Source: Streptomyces hoynatensis (GTDB lineage: Bacteria > Actinomycetota > Actinomycetes > Streptomycetales > Streptomycetaceae). Taken from it: 64,000 nucleotides of DNA. Positions 34,430-43,625 of the stretch are shown in pieces. A model generated the notes under the pieces. The model did not search any database, was not told the DNA's origin, and was given only the letters and a program-made list of their open reading frames with translations. The stretch's first letter is position 1; each line of letters starts with the position of its first letter. The translations under genes and the position numbers were made by a program. Where the stretch lies: assembly GCF_003626535.1 (NCBI RefSeq), contig NZ_RBAL01000001.1, positions 434,001-498,000 on the forward strand, read 5' to 3'.

Positions 34430-35221
34430 GTGCCAACCGACGTGCCCCAGGACTCCGCCCCCGCGCCCGCCGCGGCCGACGACCGCGCCCTCGCCGAGGG
34501 GGAGCCCGCCGCTCCCCCCGCGGACCAGGCCACGGGCGGCCCCGCCACGGCCGGATCGGCGCACGGGGCGGCGGAGGACGCCCCCCGGGCCGGGACACGG
34601 GAGCCGGCGGAGCCCCAGGGTGCCGGGGCGGGCGAACCGGAGCGGCCCGAGGCCGGGCGGCCGGAGGCGGGCGCGGCCACGGCGGCCCGCAGGCGCGGCT
34701 TCGAGAGCGTGTGGAACATGGTGATCTCCACGGCCCTCATCTGCGCCGCGGCCTTCGTCCTCTACTTCGTCGTCGTCCCGCACGACGACTCCGACGCCCA
34801 GGTGCAGACCGTCGACTTCCAGGTGCCCGCCCTCACCGCGGCCCGCGTCGCCCCCTACCCGCTGCTGGTCCCCGAGGGACTCGACGAGGGCTGGAACGCC
34901 ACCTCGGTCAGCTACGACCCGCAGGGCGAGTACGGGGCCACCTGGCGCGTGGGCTTCCTCGCCCCCGACGAGGAGTACGTCGCGCTGGCCCAGGCCCCCA
35001 CCGGCACCGACCCCGCCGCGTTCATCTCCTCGATCACCCACGATGCGCAGGACGCCGGCGCCGCCGAGACCGTCCGCGGCCAGGACTGGGCGCGCTACGA
35101 GGGCCCCAAGTACGACGCGCTGGTGCTGCGGCAGGACGAGGCCACCACCATCGTCTTCGGCACCGCAGGATTCGGCGAGCTGGCCGGCTTCGCCGAAACC
35201 CTCGCCCCCGGCGAGGGCTGA
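34430..35221 (+). CDS. DUF4245 membrane-anchored protein
   Basis: A 263-residue protein with a disordered Pro/Ala/Glu-rich cytoplasmic N-terminus (about residues 1-85), one membrane helix ([20 protein letters not shown], about 98-117) and an extracytoplasmic DUF4245 domain of about 140 residues ending at the C-terminus. Function is unknown. The GTG at 34430 is six bases after GACGAT (34418-34423), a weak -10-like hexamer, and has no ribosome binding site. The gene is always close to glpX, xseA and ispH in actinobacteria. It converges with xseB, six bases away. Confidence 0.85.
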   Translation: MPTDVPQDSAPAPAAADDRALAEGEPAAPPADQATGGPATAGSAHGAAEDAPRAGTREPAEPQGAGAGEPERPEAGRPEAGAATAARRRGFESVWNMVISTALICAAAFVLYFVVVPHDDSDAQVQTVDFQVPALTAARVAPYPLLVPEGLDEGWNATSVSYDPQGEYGATWRVGFLAPDEEYVALAQAPTGTDPAAFISSITHDAQDAGAAETVRGQDWARYEGPKYDALVLRQDEATTIVFGTAGFGELAGFAETLAPGEG

Positions 35222-35227
35222 GCCCGC

Positions 35228-35506
35228 CTACTCGCCCGGCGCGGCCTCCTCCGCCCCCGCCGCGTCCTCGCCCGCCTCGCCTGCCTCCGAGGCAAGCACC
35301 GCGTCCAGCCTGGCCCGCGCCCCCTCCAGCCAGCGGGAACAGATGCGAGCCAGCTCCTCGCCGCGCTCCCACAGCGCGAGCGACTCCTCAAGCGTCGCCC
35401 CGCCGGCCTCCAACCGCCGCACGACGTCGATCAGTTCGTCCCGCGCCGCCTCGTAGCCGAGGGACGCGCCCGGCTCCGCGCCCGTTTCCGCGCCCGCTTC
35501 GTTCAT
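35228..35506 (-). CDS. xseB: Exodeoxyribonuclease VII small subunit
   Basis: A 92-residue protein. The core [55 protein letters not shown] is the full XseB helical hairpin. The N-terminal 15 and C-terminal 20 residues are Ala/Glu/Gly-rich extensions. XseB binds the large subunit in multiple copies and is needed for single-strand DNA degradation activity. Its ATG overlaps the xseA stop by four bases (ATGA), so stoichiometric co-translation is expected. Confidence 0.94.
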   Translation of the reverse strand: MNEAGAETGAEPGASLGYEAARDELIDVVRRLEAGGATLEESLALWERGEELARICSRWLEGARARLDAVLASEAGEAGEDAAGAEEAAPGE

Positions 35507-36744
35507 GACCGCCACCCTATGCCCGCCTCGGCGGGCCCCTCGCCGACCGTGACCTTGAAGGCGCCGTCCGCCACCCTGGCGTGCAGCGCCTCGCCCTCCG
35601 CGACCTCGTCCGCCGCCCGCACCGCCGTGCCGTCCGCCCGCTGGAGCACCGCGTACCCGCGGCGCAGCGTGGCGGCGGGGGAGAGGGCCACCACCCGCGC
35701 CCTGGTGTGCTCCAGCTCGGAGGCGGCGCGGTCGAGCAGGTGGCCGAGCGTGCGCCGGGAGCGCTCCGTGAGCGCCGCGAGCTCGGCCGCGCGCTCGTCC
35801 ACCATCCGGTAGGGATTGGCCAGGGAGGGCCGGCTGCGCGCCGCGGCAAGGCCGCGCTCCTCCCGGTCGAGGCGCACCTGGAGCGTGCGCCTGGCCCGGT
35901 CCCGCAACTGCCCCACCCGGTCGAGCTCCTCGCGCACGTCGGGCACCGTGCGCTTGGCCGCGTCCGTCGGCGTCGAGGCCCGGAGGTCGGCGACCAGGTC
36001 GAGCAGCGGGGAGTCGGGCTCGTGGCCGATCGCGGAGACCACCGGCGTGCGGCAGTCGGCCACCGCCCGCACCAGGCGCTCGTCGGAGAACGGCAGCAGG
36101 TCCTCCACGCTGCCCCCGCCCCTGGCCACGATGATGACGTCCACCTCGGGATCGGCGTCCAGCTCCCGCACCGCGTCGATCACCTGCGTCACCGCGTGCA
36201 CGCCCTGGACCGCCACGTTCCGCACCGCGAACCGCACCGCGGGCCAGCGCAGCCGCGCATTCTCCAGCACGTCGCGCTCGGCGGCCGAGGCGCGGCCGGT
36301 CACCAGGCCGACGCAGCCGGGCAGGAACGGCAGCCTGCGCTTGCGCGCGTCGGCGAAGAGGCCCTCGGCGGTCAGCGTCCGCTTCAGCCGCTCCAGCCGC
36401 AGCAGCAGCTCGCCCACCCCCACGGCGCGGATCTCGGCGGCGCGCAGGGACAGCTCGCCGCGCGGCGCGTACCACTCCGGCTTGCCCAGCACCACCACCC
36501 GGGCGCCCTCGTGTATCACGTCGGCCACCTTGTCGAACACCGCGCGATAGCAGGTGACTTTGAGCGAGACGTCCTGCGAGGGGTCCCGCAGGGTGAGGAA
36601 GACCACCCCGAAGCCGGGGCGGCGGGAGAGCTGCGTGATCTGCCCCTCCACCCAGACCGAGCCGAGCCGGTCGATCCACCCGCCGATGAGCCGGGAGACC
36701 TCGCCGACCGGGATCGGCTCCTGCGGGGACGCGTGAGCTGCCAT
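35503..36744 (-). CDS. xseA: Exodeoxyribonuclease VII large subunit
   Basis: A 413-residue nuclease subunit. The N-terminal OB-fold is [45 protein letters not shown], followed by the catalytic domain with [86 protein letters not shown], and a long coiled-coil region that binds XseB. The start at 36744 fits the family; the longer open frame upstream has no homology-like sequence. It is divergent from ispH with 111 bases between starts. Confidence 0.95.
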   Translation of the reverse strand: MAAHASPQEPIPVGEVSRLIGGWIDRLGSVWVEGQITQLSRRPGFGVVFLTLRDPSQDVSLKVTCYRAVFDKVADVIHEGARVVVLGKPEWYAPRGELSLRAAEIRAVGVGELLLRLERLKRTLTAEGLFADARKRRLPFLPGCVGLVTGRASAAERDVLENARLRWPAVRFAVRNVAVQGVHAVTQVIDAVRELDADPEVDVIIVARGGGSVEDLLPFSDERLVRAVADCRTPVVSAIGHEPDSPLLDLVADLRASTPTDAAKRTVPDVREELDRVGQLRDRARRTLQVRLDREERGLAAARSRPSLANPYRMVDERAAELAALTERSRRTLGHLLDRAASELEHTRARVVALSPAATLRRGYAVLQRADGTAVRAADEVAEGEALHARVADGAFKVTVGEGPAEAGIGWRS

Positions 36745-36855
36745 GCCCCACACGCTAGCGCCGGGGTCTGACAGCGAACCCCGGCCGCGGGCAGGGGAGC
36801 CGGGCAACCGGCGGCCGCGACCGGCCGTCCTGCGGGCACCCGTACGATGGTGCGC

Positions 36856-37905
36856 ATGGCCGACTCGTCCGACACCAGCCGCCGGGTCCTGCTCGCCGCC
36901 CCCAGGGGGTACTGCGCGGGGGTGGACCGGGCCGTCATCGCCGTGGAGCGCGCGCTCGAGCAGTACGGGCCCCCGGTCTACGTCCGGCACGAGATCGTGC
37001 ACAACAAGTACGTCGTGGCGACCCTGGAGCGGAAGGGCGCCGTCTTCGTCGACGAGACGGCCGAGGTCCCGCCCGGCCAGATCGTCGTCTTCTCCGCCCA
37101 CGGCGTGGCCCCCGAGGTGCACCGCGAGGCCGAGCGCGGCAGGCTGGCCACCATCGACGCCACCTGCCCGCTGGTCACCAAGGTCCACAAGGAGGCGGCC
37201 CGCTTCGCCGGGGAGGACTACGACATCCTCCTGATCGGCCACGAGGGCCACGAGGAGGTCATCGGCACCAGCGGCGAGGCCCCCGAGCACATCACGCTCG
37301 TCGACGGCCCGGAGGACGCGGACCGGGTCGAGGTCCGCGACCCCTCGAAGGTCGTGTGGCTTTCCCAGACCACGCTGTCCGTCGACGAGACGATGGAGAC
37401 CGTCGGCGCCCTCAGGCGCCGGTTCCCGCTGCTCGTCGACCCCCCGAGCGACGACATCTGCTACGCCACCCAAAACCGCCAGTCGGCCATCAAACAGGTC
37501 GCCGCGCAGGCCGAGTTGGTGCTGGTCGTGGGGTCGAAGAACTCCTCGAACTCGGCCCGCATGGTCGAGGTCGCCCGCGGCGCGGGCGCCGCGGCCGCCC
37601 ACCTCGTGGACGACGCCTCGGAGATCGACGAGACCTGGCTGGAGGGCGTGCGGACCGTGGGCCTGTCCTCGGGGGCCTCGGTGCCCGAGGTGCTGGTGGA
37701 CGGCGTCCTCGCCTGGCTGGCCGACCGCGGCTTCGGCGAGGTGGAGGTCGTGCAGCCGATGCGGGAGCACATCCAGTTCTCGCTGCCGAAGGAGCTGCGC
37801 CGCGACCTGCGGGCCGAGGCGGCGGCCAGGCTCGCCGGGAAGCCGGACGAGGCCGAGGGGGCCGGCGAGGCCGTGGCCGGGGTCGCGCCGGGGCGCGCGG
37901 ACTGA
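36856..37905 (+). CDS. ispH: 4-hydroxy-3-methylbut-2-enyl diphosphate reductase
   Basis: A 349-residue 4Fe-4S enzyme, the last step of the MEP isoprenoid pathway, producing IPP and DMAPP. The three cluster cysteines are C20 ([12 protein letters not shown]), C104 ([11 protein letters not shown]) and C202 ([11 protein letters not shown]), and the SSNS motif [12 protein letters not shown] is present. An in-frame ATG at 36847 is rejected: the -10-like hexamer TACGAT spans 36843-36848, and transcription would start at the ATG at 36856, seven bases later, giving a leaderless message. The C-terminal tail is Ala/Gly-rich and variable. Confidence 0.96.
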   Translation: MADSSDTSRRVLLAAPRGYCAGVDRAVIAVERALEQYGPPVYVRHEIVHNKYVVATLERKGAVFVDETAEVPPGQIVVFSAHGVAPEVHREAERGRLATIDATCPLVTKVHKEAARFAGEDYDILLIGHEGHEEVIGTSGEAPEHITLVDGPEDADRVEVRDPSKVVWLSQTTLSVDETMETVGALRRRFPLLVDPPSDDICYATQNRQSAIKQVAAQAELVLVVGSKNSSNSARMVEVARGAGAAAAHLVDDASEIDETWLEGVRTVGLSSGASVPEVLVDGVLAWLADRGFGEVEVVQPMREHIQFSLPKELRRDLRAEAAARLAGKPDEAEGAGEAVAGVAPGRAD

Positions 37906-37918
37906 ACGGCGCCGCGGC

Positions 37919-38410
37919 TCAGCGGGCCCCGAGGTCGCCGCGGGTCTGCCGCAGCCGGTCGCCGAGCAGCAGCAGCGCCTTGCGCGCCAGCGTCACCGCC
38001 CCCGCCACGAACGTGCCCGCGAACACCCAGGGCGCCCGAAGCGCCAGCTCCGTCACGGTCGCCAGCGGGCCCGCGGTGGTCATCAGCCCCGCGGCGAACG
38101 CCAGGGGCGCGGCCACCGGGGCGCAGATCAGGTCGGCGGGCCTGACCCACACCGCCGCGGCCGTGGAGGCCAGCACGAACAGCACCCCGTAGAGGGTGGG
38201 CACGCCGCCGAGGAGTTCGCAGAACCACGCCGCGGCCACCATCGCCACCAGGGCGAGCACGCCGCAGCCCAGACCGGTCAGCCGGGGCCTCGGCAGCCGC
38301 CGCCGCGGGCGTGGCCGCCCGGCGGGCACCCGCACACGCCCGGCGGGCCTTGGCACCGTCGCCCGCACCGCCGCAGGCGCATGGTGCCGGGGGTACTGAG
38401 GGGTACGCAT
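37919..38410 (-). CDS. DUF6542 small membrane protein
   Basis: A 163-residue integral membrane protein. A basic Pro/Arg-rich N-terminus (about 45 residues) is followed by four hydrophobic helices: [60 protein letters not shown] and [24 protein letters not shown]. It corresponds to the conserved unknown found between ispH and ychF in actinomycetes. The ATG at 38410 is taken since the frame before it reads into the intergenic promoter of ychF. It converges with ispH, 13 bases away. Confidence 0.82.
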   Translation of the reverse strand: MRTPQYPRHHAPAAVRATVPRPAGRVRVPAGRPRPRRRLPRPRLTGLGCGVLALVAMVAAAWFCELLGGVPTLYGVLFVLASTAAAVWVRPADLICAPVAAPLAFAAGLMTTAGPLATVTELALRAPWVFAGTFVAGAVTLARKALLLLGDRLRQTRGDLGAR

Positions 38411-38605
38411 GCGCGTTGTGTGTTCCACGTCACCAAGGTAAGCCGCATATGGTGAGGAAAAGGGCAATGGACACGCGTGCTGTCGATATGACTGTCCGCT
38501 GACCGCTGCGGCCGGCTCACTCCACGGGCGGAACGACGCGGCGGCCGCGCCCGTAGACTGGTGCTTCGGCCCACCGTTCACGCACCTTCGCCCGGGAAGT
38601 CTCAC

Positions 38606-39694
38606 GTGTCGCTCACGATCGGAATCGTCGGCCTGCCGAACGTCGGCAAGTCCACGTTGTTCAACGCCCTGACAAAGAACGACGTCCTGGCGGCCAATTA
38701 CCCCTTCGCCACGATCGAGCCGAACATCGGGGTCGTCGGCGTGCCCGACCCGCGGCTGGCCAGGCTGGCCGAGCTCTTCGACTCGCAGCGGGTCGTGCCG
38801 GCCACCGTGGACTTCGTGGACATCGCGGGCATCGTCCGCGGCGCGAGCGAGGGCGAGGGCCTCGGCAACAAGTTCCTCCACCACATCCGGGAGTCGGACG
38901 CCATCTGCCAGGTGATCCGCGCCTTCCGCGACGAGAACGTCGTGCACGTGGACGGCAAGGTCTCGCCCAAGAGCGACATCGAGACGATCGACACCGAGCT
39001 GATCCTCGCCGACCTGCAGACCATCGAGAAGGTGCTGCCCCGCCTCCAGAAGGAGGCCAGGGTGAAGAAGGACCGGCAGCCGACCGTGCGGGCCATCGAG
39101 GAGGCCAAGGCGATCCTCGAGGAGGGCCGCACCCTCTTCTCCGCCGGCATCGCCCAGGGCACCGAGCGCGCCGAGCCGCTGCACGAGCTGCACCTGCTGA
39201 CGGTGAAGCCCTTCCTCTACGTCTTCAACGTGGACGAGGAGGAGCTGACCGACGAGACCTTCCGCGCGGAGCAGGCGGCCCTCGTCGCCCCCGCCGAGGC
39301 GATCTTCCTGAACGCCAAGCTCGAGTCCGACCTCGCCGAGCTGGACGAGGCCGAGGCCCTGGAGCTGCTGGAGACGGTCGGCCAGCACGAGCCCGGGCTC
39401 GCCACCCTCGCCAGGGTGGGCTTCCAGACCCTCGGCCTGCAGACGTACCTCACGGCCGGCCCCAAGGAGGCCCGCGCCTGGACCATCAAGCGCGGCGCCA
39501 CCGCCCCCGAGGCGGCGGGCGTCATCCACACCGACTTCCAGCGCGGCTTCATCAAGGCCGAGATCGTCTCCTACGAGGACCTGCTCGAGGCCGGCTCCGT
39601 CGCCGAGGCCCGCGCCCGCGGCAAGGCCCGCGTGGAGGGCAAGGAGTACGTCATGCAGGACGGCGACGTGGTGGAGTTCCGGTTCAACGTGTGA
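38606..39694 (+). CDS. ychF: Redox-regulated ribosome-associated ATPase YchF/OLA1
   Basis: A 362-residue Obg-family P-loop protein. G1 is GIVGLPNVGKSTLFN at residues 6-20, G3 DFVDIAGIVRGASEGEGLGNKFL, the NxxE-type G4 (FNVDEEELTD) of ATP-preferring YchF, and the C-terminal TGS domain ending in DGDVVEFRFNV. The GTG at 38606 is selected because it gives the standard N-terminus (V/MSLTIGIVGLPNVG) and length; the frame upstream is not conserved. A TAGACT hexamer at 38554-38559 could be the promoter of a leadered mRNA. A 15-bp terminator follows the gene, closing the core block. Confidence 0.96.
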   Translation: MSLTIGIVGLPNVGKSTLFNALTKNDVLAANYPFATIEPNIGVVGVPDPRLARLAELFDSQRVVPATVDFVDIAGIVRGASEGEGLGNKFLHHIRESDAICQVIRAFRDENVVHVDGKVSPKSDIETIDTELILADLQTIEKVLPRLQKEARVKKDRQPTVRAIEEAKAILEEGRTLFSAGIAQGTERAEPLHELHLLTVKPFLYVFNVDEEELTDETFRAEQAALVAPAEAIFLNAKLESDLAELDEAEALELLETVGQHEPGLATLARVGFQTLGLQTYLTAGPKEARAWTIKRGATAPEAAGVIHTDFQRGFIKAEIVSYEDLLEAGSVAEARARGKARVEGKEYVMQDGDVVEFRFNV

Positions 39695-39741
39695 CCGTTC
39701 AAGCACCTTGAGCCGGATTGATCTGTCACATGCGCAGGTCG

Positions 39742-39775
39742 AACGGGGCTCGCCTCTCCTGAGGCGAGCCCCGTT
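39742..39775 (+). terminator. Strong intrinsic terminator after ychF
   Basis: Perfect 15-bp stem (AACGGGGCTCGCCTC / GAGGCGAGCCCCGTT) with a four-base loop TCCT, followed by CTCCTTTCC. It marks the boundary between the conserved core and the accessory region. Confidence 0.88.
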
Positions 39776-39828
39776 CTCCTTTCCGTGCTGACCTGGTGCT
39801 GACTTTTCGCCCCGCGCGCCTCTACTCG

Positions 39829-39850
39829 GTGGTACGTTATGTGGTACCAC
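39829..39850. promoter_or_regulatory. Putative YefM operator
   Basis: A 10-bp perfect palindrome GTGGTACCAC (39841-39850) and an upstream half-site GTGGTAC (39829-39835) are spaced by 12 bp, about one helical turn. The putative -10 hexamer TACGTT (39833-39838) lies between them, and the yefM ribosome binding site GGAGGGGG follows. YefM-YoeB operons are known to be autoregulated through one long and one short palindrome, which this resembles. Confidence 0.6.
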
Positions 39851-39870
39851 TCCTGGAGGGGGCTCTGTCG

Positions 39871-40152
39871 ATGTCGATCACTGCCAGCGAGGCGCGCAAG
39901 GCACTCTTCCCGTTGATCAAGAAGGTCAACGACGATCACGAGGCCATCGAGATCGTCTCCAAGCACGGGAACGCCGTACTCGTCTCGGCTGAGGACTACG
40001 CCGCCCTGCGGGAAGGCTCCTACCTGCTGCGCTCGCCGGCCAACGCCCGCCGGTTGCTCAAGGCGTACGAGAACGCGCTTGGTGACACAGGGCTCTCCGA
40101 GCGGGAGCTCATCGACCCTGATGCGTCGGGTGCCGATAAGGGCACCGCGTGA
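39871..40152 (+). CDS. yefM: Antitoxin of YefM/Phd family
   Basis: A 93-residue antitoxin. The DNA-binding N-terminus MSITASEARKALFPLIKKVNDDHEAIEIVSKHGNAVLVSAEDYAALRE is the Phd/YefM fold, and the C-terminal part (LLRSPANARRLLKAYENALGDTG) is the toxin-binding region. It neutralises YoeB and represses the operon. The ATG at 39871 has GGAGGGGG at ideal spacing. The toxin gene begins by GTGA overlap at the stop codon, giving tight translational coupling. Confidence 0.93.
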   Translation: MSITASEARKALFPLIKKVNDDHEAIEIVSKHGNAVLVSAEDYAALREGSYLLRSPANARRLLKAYENALGDTGLSERELIDPDASGADKGTA

Positions 40153-40403
40153 GGCTCGTCTTCGAAGAGGGCGGCTGGGAGGACTACACATCCTGGGTCA
40201 AGAACGACCGCAAGATGCTCGCCCGGATCAACAAGCTCATCGAGGACGTCCTGCGGGACCCGTTTACCGGGATCGGCAAGCCCGAGCCGCTGAAATACCA
40301 CCTGCCCGGGGCCTGGTCGCGGCGGATCGATGACGAACATCGCCTCGTCTATCTCGTCATGGACCGGGGGATCATCATCCTGGCGGCCCGCTACCACTAC
40401 TGA
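40149..40403 (+). CDS. yoeB: Toxin of YoeB/Txe family
   Basis: An 84-residue ribosome-dependent mRNA endonuclease. The three catalytic residues of E. coli YoeB are present at identical positions: E46 (GKPEPLK), R65 (DEHRLVY) and H83 (RYHY, at the C-terminus). The protein is full length, so the toxin is predicted active and under control of the overlapping yefM antitoxin. The GTG start lies inside the antitoxin stop region (GTGA). It is followed by a lower-GC stretch without genes. Confidence 0.95.
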   Translation: MRLVFEEGGWEDYTSWVKNDRKMLARINKLIEDVLRDPFTGIGKPEPLKYHLPGAWSRRIDDEHRLVYLVMDRGIIILAARYHY

Positions 40404-40699
40404 TTCCGGTTGGGTGCGTGCTCGTGCTGGTTCTGTGTGACTTCATTCGCCGAGTAGAACGCTTTTTGTAGGTCGCAGCCGTGTGGAGGCAACCCAGCTC
40501 CAATGCCTAGCGGGTGGCCTGTCGCCACAGCGTCAATTTTGCGGACATGCAGCCTTGGGCGGCGGCGCCGATCAGGCCTCCGGCCCGAAGACGCGGGCCG
40601 AGGCGCTGCGGCGTCTGCGGTGGGCGGACCGCAACGGCCGCTGAGCGACCCGCTGGCGCTGCGGGCCCGGATGATGCTCATCTTCGTGCGCGCTCCCTG
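40404..40699. other. Gap after yoeB, possible start of a decayed gene
   Basis: Nearly 300 bases with no intact gene. The first 100 bases are less GC-rich than the flanks and include a CTTTTTG run that could act as a weak terminator for the toxin-antitoxin operon. From about 40660 the sequence begins to look like part of the CHAT remnant that follows. Confidence 0.4.
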
Positions 40700-41238
40700 G
40701 CCCTGCCCCGTGCCGACGGCACTCCCACCGCCCTCCTCGACGCGCTGCTTCTCGCCGGCGACGAACGGGTGCTGACCGAGTCGACGCGCTGCGACCTCGG
40801 GGAGACGCCGGCCGGCTCACCGTCGCCGGCATTCTCGACGCCGCCGGTCACCCTCCGGCGGACCGCCCGGGCCCGCTCGTCGTGCTCAGCGCCTGCGAGA
40901 CCGACCTGAGCACCCGCGACCACGACGAGGCGCTGACCCTGGCCACCGCGCTGGTCGGGGGCGGCGCGGCCGACGTGGTGGGCTCCCGTTGGGCGGTCCA
41001 GGACGGCACCGCGGCGGTCATGATGGTCGTCTTCCACCACTACCTCGCGTCGGGCGGTCTCGCTCCGCCCGACGCGTTGCGGGCCGCCCAGCTGTGGATG
41101 CTCGATCCGCACCGCGAGGCCATGCCCGCGCTGAGCGGCCCGCTCCGCATCGAGGCCACCCGCCCCGACCTCCACCACATCCGGCACTGGGCCGCCTTCA
41201 CCCACCAGGGCAACCCGACGGCCACGGCCGCTCACTGA
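40700..41238 (+). pseudogene. CHAT-domain protein remnant
   Basis: The C-terminal end of a CHAT (caspase-like) peptidase is clear. In one frame GRLTVAGILDAAG is followed by PLVVLSACETDLSTRDHDEALTLATALVGGGAADVVGSRWAVQDGTAAVMMVVFHHYL, including the cysteine of SACET (about 40888-40902) that is catalytic in the family. The frame opens only around 40780. Plausible upstream coding sequence (LPRADGTPTALLDALLLAGDERVL) lies in a different frame, and no CHAT His-containing segment or start codon is found. The gene is therefore truncated and frameshifted. CHAT proteins act in peptide-cleaving defence and signalling systems; here only debris remains. Confidence 0.65.
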
Positions 41239-41825
41239 CGGGCCCGCGGCGCACGGGAGTCACTGCCGTGGCAAGAGGCCGGCGGGGTGGTCCGGGGACG
41301 ATGCCGCGGAGGCGCCGTGCTCGGAGCCGCGCGGTGATCGCTGCGGAGGATCGAGGGGTCAGGCTCGGTGCGGGTGTCTCGTACGGCGAAAGGGCCAGCG
41401 GGGACGAGTGGTTCGAGCCGCACGCCGTGGTCGCGCCGGGCGGGGCGGACTGCACTGTGTTGCTCACGGCCTGAGCCCGGGCTCGCTCTTCCCCGCGGAG
41501 TGGCAAGCGGGGTGCTCGCCGGCGGCCGATCCGCCGTGGTCGAGGGATGCGTGCAGGCTTCGGGCGGGTTCGCTGGTGAGTGCAGGCGCGAGGCCGGGCT
41601 CTTTAGTACGTGCTTGGGAACTCACCGCTCCACCGAATTGGCGCGCTCAGTGTGGGGTGCGCCCACGCTTGGCAAGTCTGGAGGGCTGGTTCGGGAGACC
41701 GCTGCAAGCTGAGTGGACGACGTACGAGCGCGCCCCCCGCCCAGGTACCTGCCGGTGCCGGGCCAACGGAGCCGGCAGAGCGTCGGGCGATCGACTTTCC
41801 TGGGCAGGGGGCAGATTGGAGAGAA
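41239..41825. other. Region without recognisable gene
   Basis: About 590 bases between the CHAT remnant and the MFS gene. Several short frames are open, but none has a ribosome binding site plus a protein-like sequence. A stretch reading GVSYGERASGDEWFEPHAVVAPGG (about 41370-41450, plus strand) looks slightly protein-like and may be a fragment of a lost gene. Codon bias decays through this section. Confidence 0.4.
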
Positions 41826-43379
41826 TCAGGACGCCATCGAGGGCTGCTCAGCGTCTTGATCCTGGGGGCGGCTGGCGGCGACGGTAGCCGAGGGCTTGCG
41901 CCCGCCCATCAGGATGCCGACGGCGAGGGCTCCGAACAGGGAGAGGGCCGCGACGGCCCACAGGGCGACGTGCAGGGCGTCGGTGTATCCGGCCCCGGCG
42001 ATCTCCGTGAAGCCCGCGCGGTCGGCGCCCGGGACGAGGGAGGTCGCGGCGCCCATGTCGCCCTGCAGCAGGCGGGCGGTGGCTCCGGCGGCCGTTTCGG
42101 TGTCGACGCCGTCGCTCAGCCGGGACTCGGTGACGCCCGCGAGGATGGCGCTCAGCACGGCGATGGATATCGTCTCTCCGGCCAGGCGCATGGTGTTGAA
42201 CATGCCCGCGGCCATACCGGCACGGGACGGCTCGACCGAGTTGACCGCGGCGCCGTCCAGGATCGCCAGCGAGATGCCGAAGCCGATGCCGATGCACAGC
42301 AGCGGCCCGGCGAGCGAGAGCGTGGCCGAGCCCGGGTGGACGACGGTAAGCCAGGCGCTGCCGCCGGCGACGAACAACATGGTCAGGACCAGCAGGAGCC
42401 GGTGGGAGACATTGCGGGCCAGCGAGCTCACCAGGGCGGGCATGACCAGGGTGGGGCCGGTCAACAGGACCAGCAGCAGGCCCGCGGACTGAGCGCTGAT
42501 GCCGTCCACGGCCATGAAGTAGGGCGGCAGCACGATCAGCAGGGCGACGAAGCCGAAGGCCAGGAGGATCGGCATGGCGCACAGGGCCACGAACCGCGGC
42601 TGCGTGAACAGAGAGATGTCGAACATCGGGTGTTCCCTGCGGCGCTCGACCGCGGCGAAGACGCCCATCAGGACCACGAAGGCAACCAGGGAGGCGAGCA
42701 CGACCGGGTGCGTCCAGCCCAGGTCGGGGCCCTCGACCAGGCCGAGGACAAACAGGATCAGACCAACGGTGAAGGTGACGGCGCCGGCCCAGTCCACGTC
42801 GGCCGCGCTCGTGTCACGCGACTCCTGCAGAAGCGGGCTCAGCAGCAGCACCGGGAGCACCACGACGGCCGCCACCAGGTAGAACATGCGCCAGCCGCCC
42901 AGCGAGGTGACCAGAAAGCCGGCCACCAGCGGGCCGACGGCGAGCCCCAGCCCGATGGCGGTTCCGAACGCGCCGAAGGCCTTGGCCCTGGCCGGGCCCT
43001 CAAAGGTCTGGGCGAGTACCGCACTGCCGCCGGTGGTTGCGGCCGCGGCGCCGATGCCGGCCGCGGCGCGTGCGGCGATCAGGATCCCGATGTTCGGGGC
43101 GAGGCAGGCCACCACCATGGCTGCGCAGAACAGCGCGACGCCCCCGACGAACATCCGCCGCCGCCCGGTGAGGTCCGCGAGGGACCCCGTAATCGCCATG
43201 AACCCGCCGAAGGTCAGGAAGAACGCGTTCACGACCCACTGGGCGGCGGCCAGGCCGGTGCTGAGGTCCTGGCTGATGCCCGGAAGGGCGACGGAGGAGC
43301 CGGTGGCCGTGACCGGGACAAGAACGATCGCGGCGCCGAACTGGCCCAGTTGCGCGAACTCCTCGAGCGCGGCGCCCAA
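41826..43379 (-). CDS. MFS drug:H+ antiporter (DHA2, 14-TM type)
   Basis: A 517-residue transporter of the major facilitator superfamily with about 14 hydrophobic segments. The antiporter motifs are visible: SLADLTGRRRMFVGGVALF (motif A) after the second helix, and GIGAAAATTGGSAVLAQTF and GLGLAVGPLVAGFL (motif C type) in helix 5. It should export a small hydrophobic compound. The N-terminus starts close to the first helix (MGAALEEFAQLGQFG). A local inverted repeat upstream (GGTCGA...TCGACC with an inner GCTCT/AGAGC, 43429-43458) may be an operator. No regulator gene is adjacent; the upstream neighbour is an IS element. Confidence 0.87.
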   Translation of the reverse strand: MGAALEEFAQLGQFGAAIVLVPVTATGSSVALPGISQDLSTGLAAAQWVVNAFFLTFGGFMAITGSLADLTGRRRMFVGGVALFCAAMVVACLAPNIGILIAARAAAGIGAAAATTGGSAVLAQTFEGPARAKAFGAFGTAIGLGLAVGPLVAGFLVTSLGGWRMFYLVAAVVVLPVLLLSPLLQESRDTSAADVDWAGAVTFTVGLILFVLGLVEGPDLGWTHPVVLASLVAFVVLMGVFAAVERRREHPMFDISLFTQPRFVALCAMPILLAFGFVALLIVLPPYFMAVDGISAQSAGLLLVLLTGPTLVMPALVSSLARNVSHRLLLVLTMLFVAGGSAWLTVVHPGSATLSLAGPLLCIGIGFGISLAILDGAAVNSVEPSRAGMAAGMFNTMRLAGETISIAVLSAILAGVTESRLSDGVDTETAAGATARLLQGDMGAATSLVPGADRAGFTEIAGAGYTDALHVALWAVAALSLFGALAVGILMGGRKPSATVAASRPQDQDAEQPSMAS

Positions 43380-43508
43380 GCCCTTGAAGGATCCTGAGCC
43401 TGTTCCTCAGCGAGTATTCGAGGGCCGAGGTCGACGCTCTTTCAGAGCGCCTTCGACCAGTTGGTGTGGGTGGTGTTGCTGCGGGTGAACCTGTGCGTCA
43501 TCAGTGTG

Positions 43509-43598
43509 GTGAGTGCCCACGTATGCGGGGATGGTCCGTGTTTGTGTTTGACCGCAGGCCCGGATCACAGTTGGCCCCCACTGCGGGGATGAGCCCCA
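43509..43598. CRISPR. Two degenerate CRISPR-like repeats (type I-E-like)
   Basis: Two similar blocks begin at 43509 and 43570, 61 bases apart, which equals the 29-bp repeat plus 32-bp spacer geometry of type I-E arrays. Both share CCCAC, then TGCGGGGATG and end in CC, as Streptomyces I-E repeats do; the second has lost three bases in the loop. The 32 bases between them (43538-43569) would be the spacer. No further repeat is visible and no cas gene is in the window. If real, this is a dead leftover. The second block overlaps a terminator-like hairpin. Confidence 0.35.
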
Positions 43599-43616
43599 CC
43601 GCTGCGCGGTGGGGCT
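43592..43616. terminator. Hairpin terminator at the 3' side of the transposase gene
   Basis: An 11-bp perfect stem (AGCCCCACCGC / GCGGTGGGGCT) with loop TGC, followed by TTCGCTTTG on the plus strand. It lies 10 bases beyond the transposase stop codon and could shield neighbours from transcription out of the IS. Confidence 0.65.
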
Positions 43617-43625
43617 TTCGCTTTG

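Noticed and set aside
36847..36855. Upstream ATG start for ispH
   Set aside because: It overlaps the putative -10 hexamer and would not be on the transcript.
41239..41825. Small proteins in the gap before the MFS gene
   Set aside because: Open frames lack ribosome binding sites and normal codon bias; none resembles a family.
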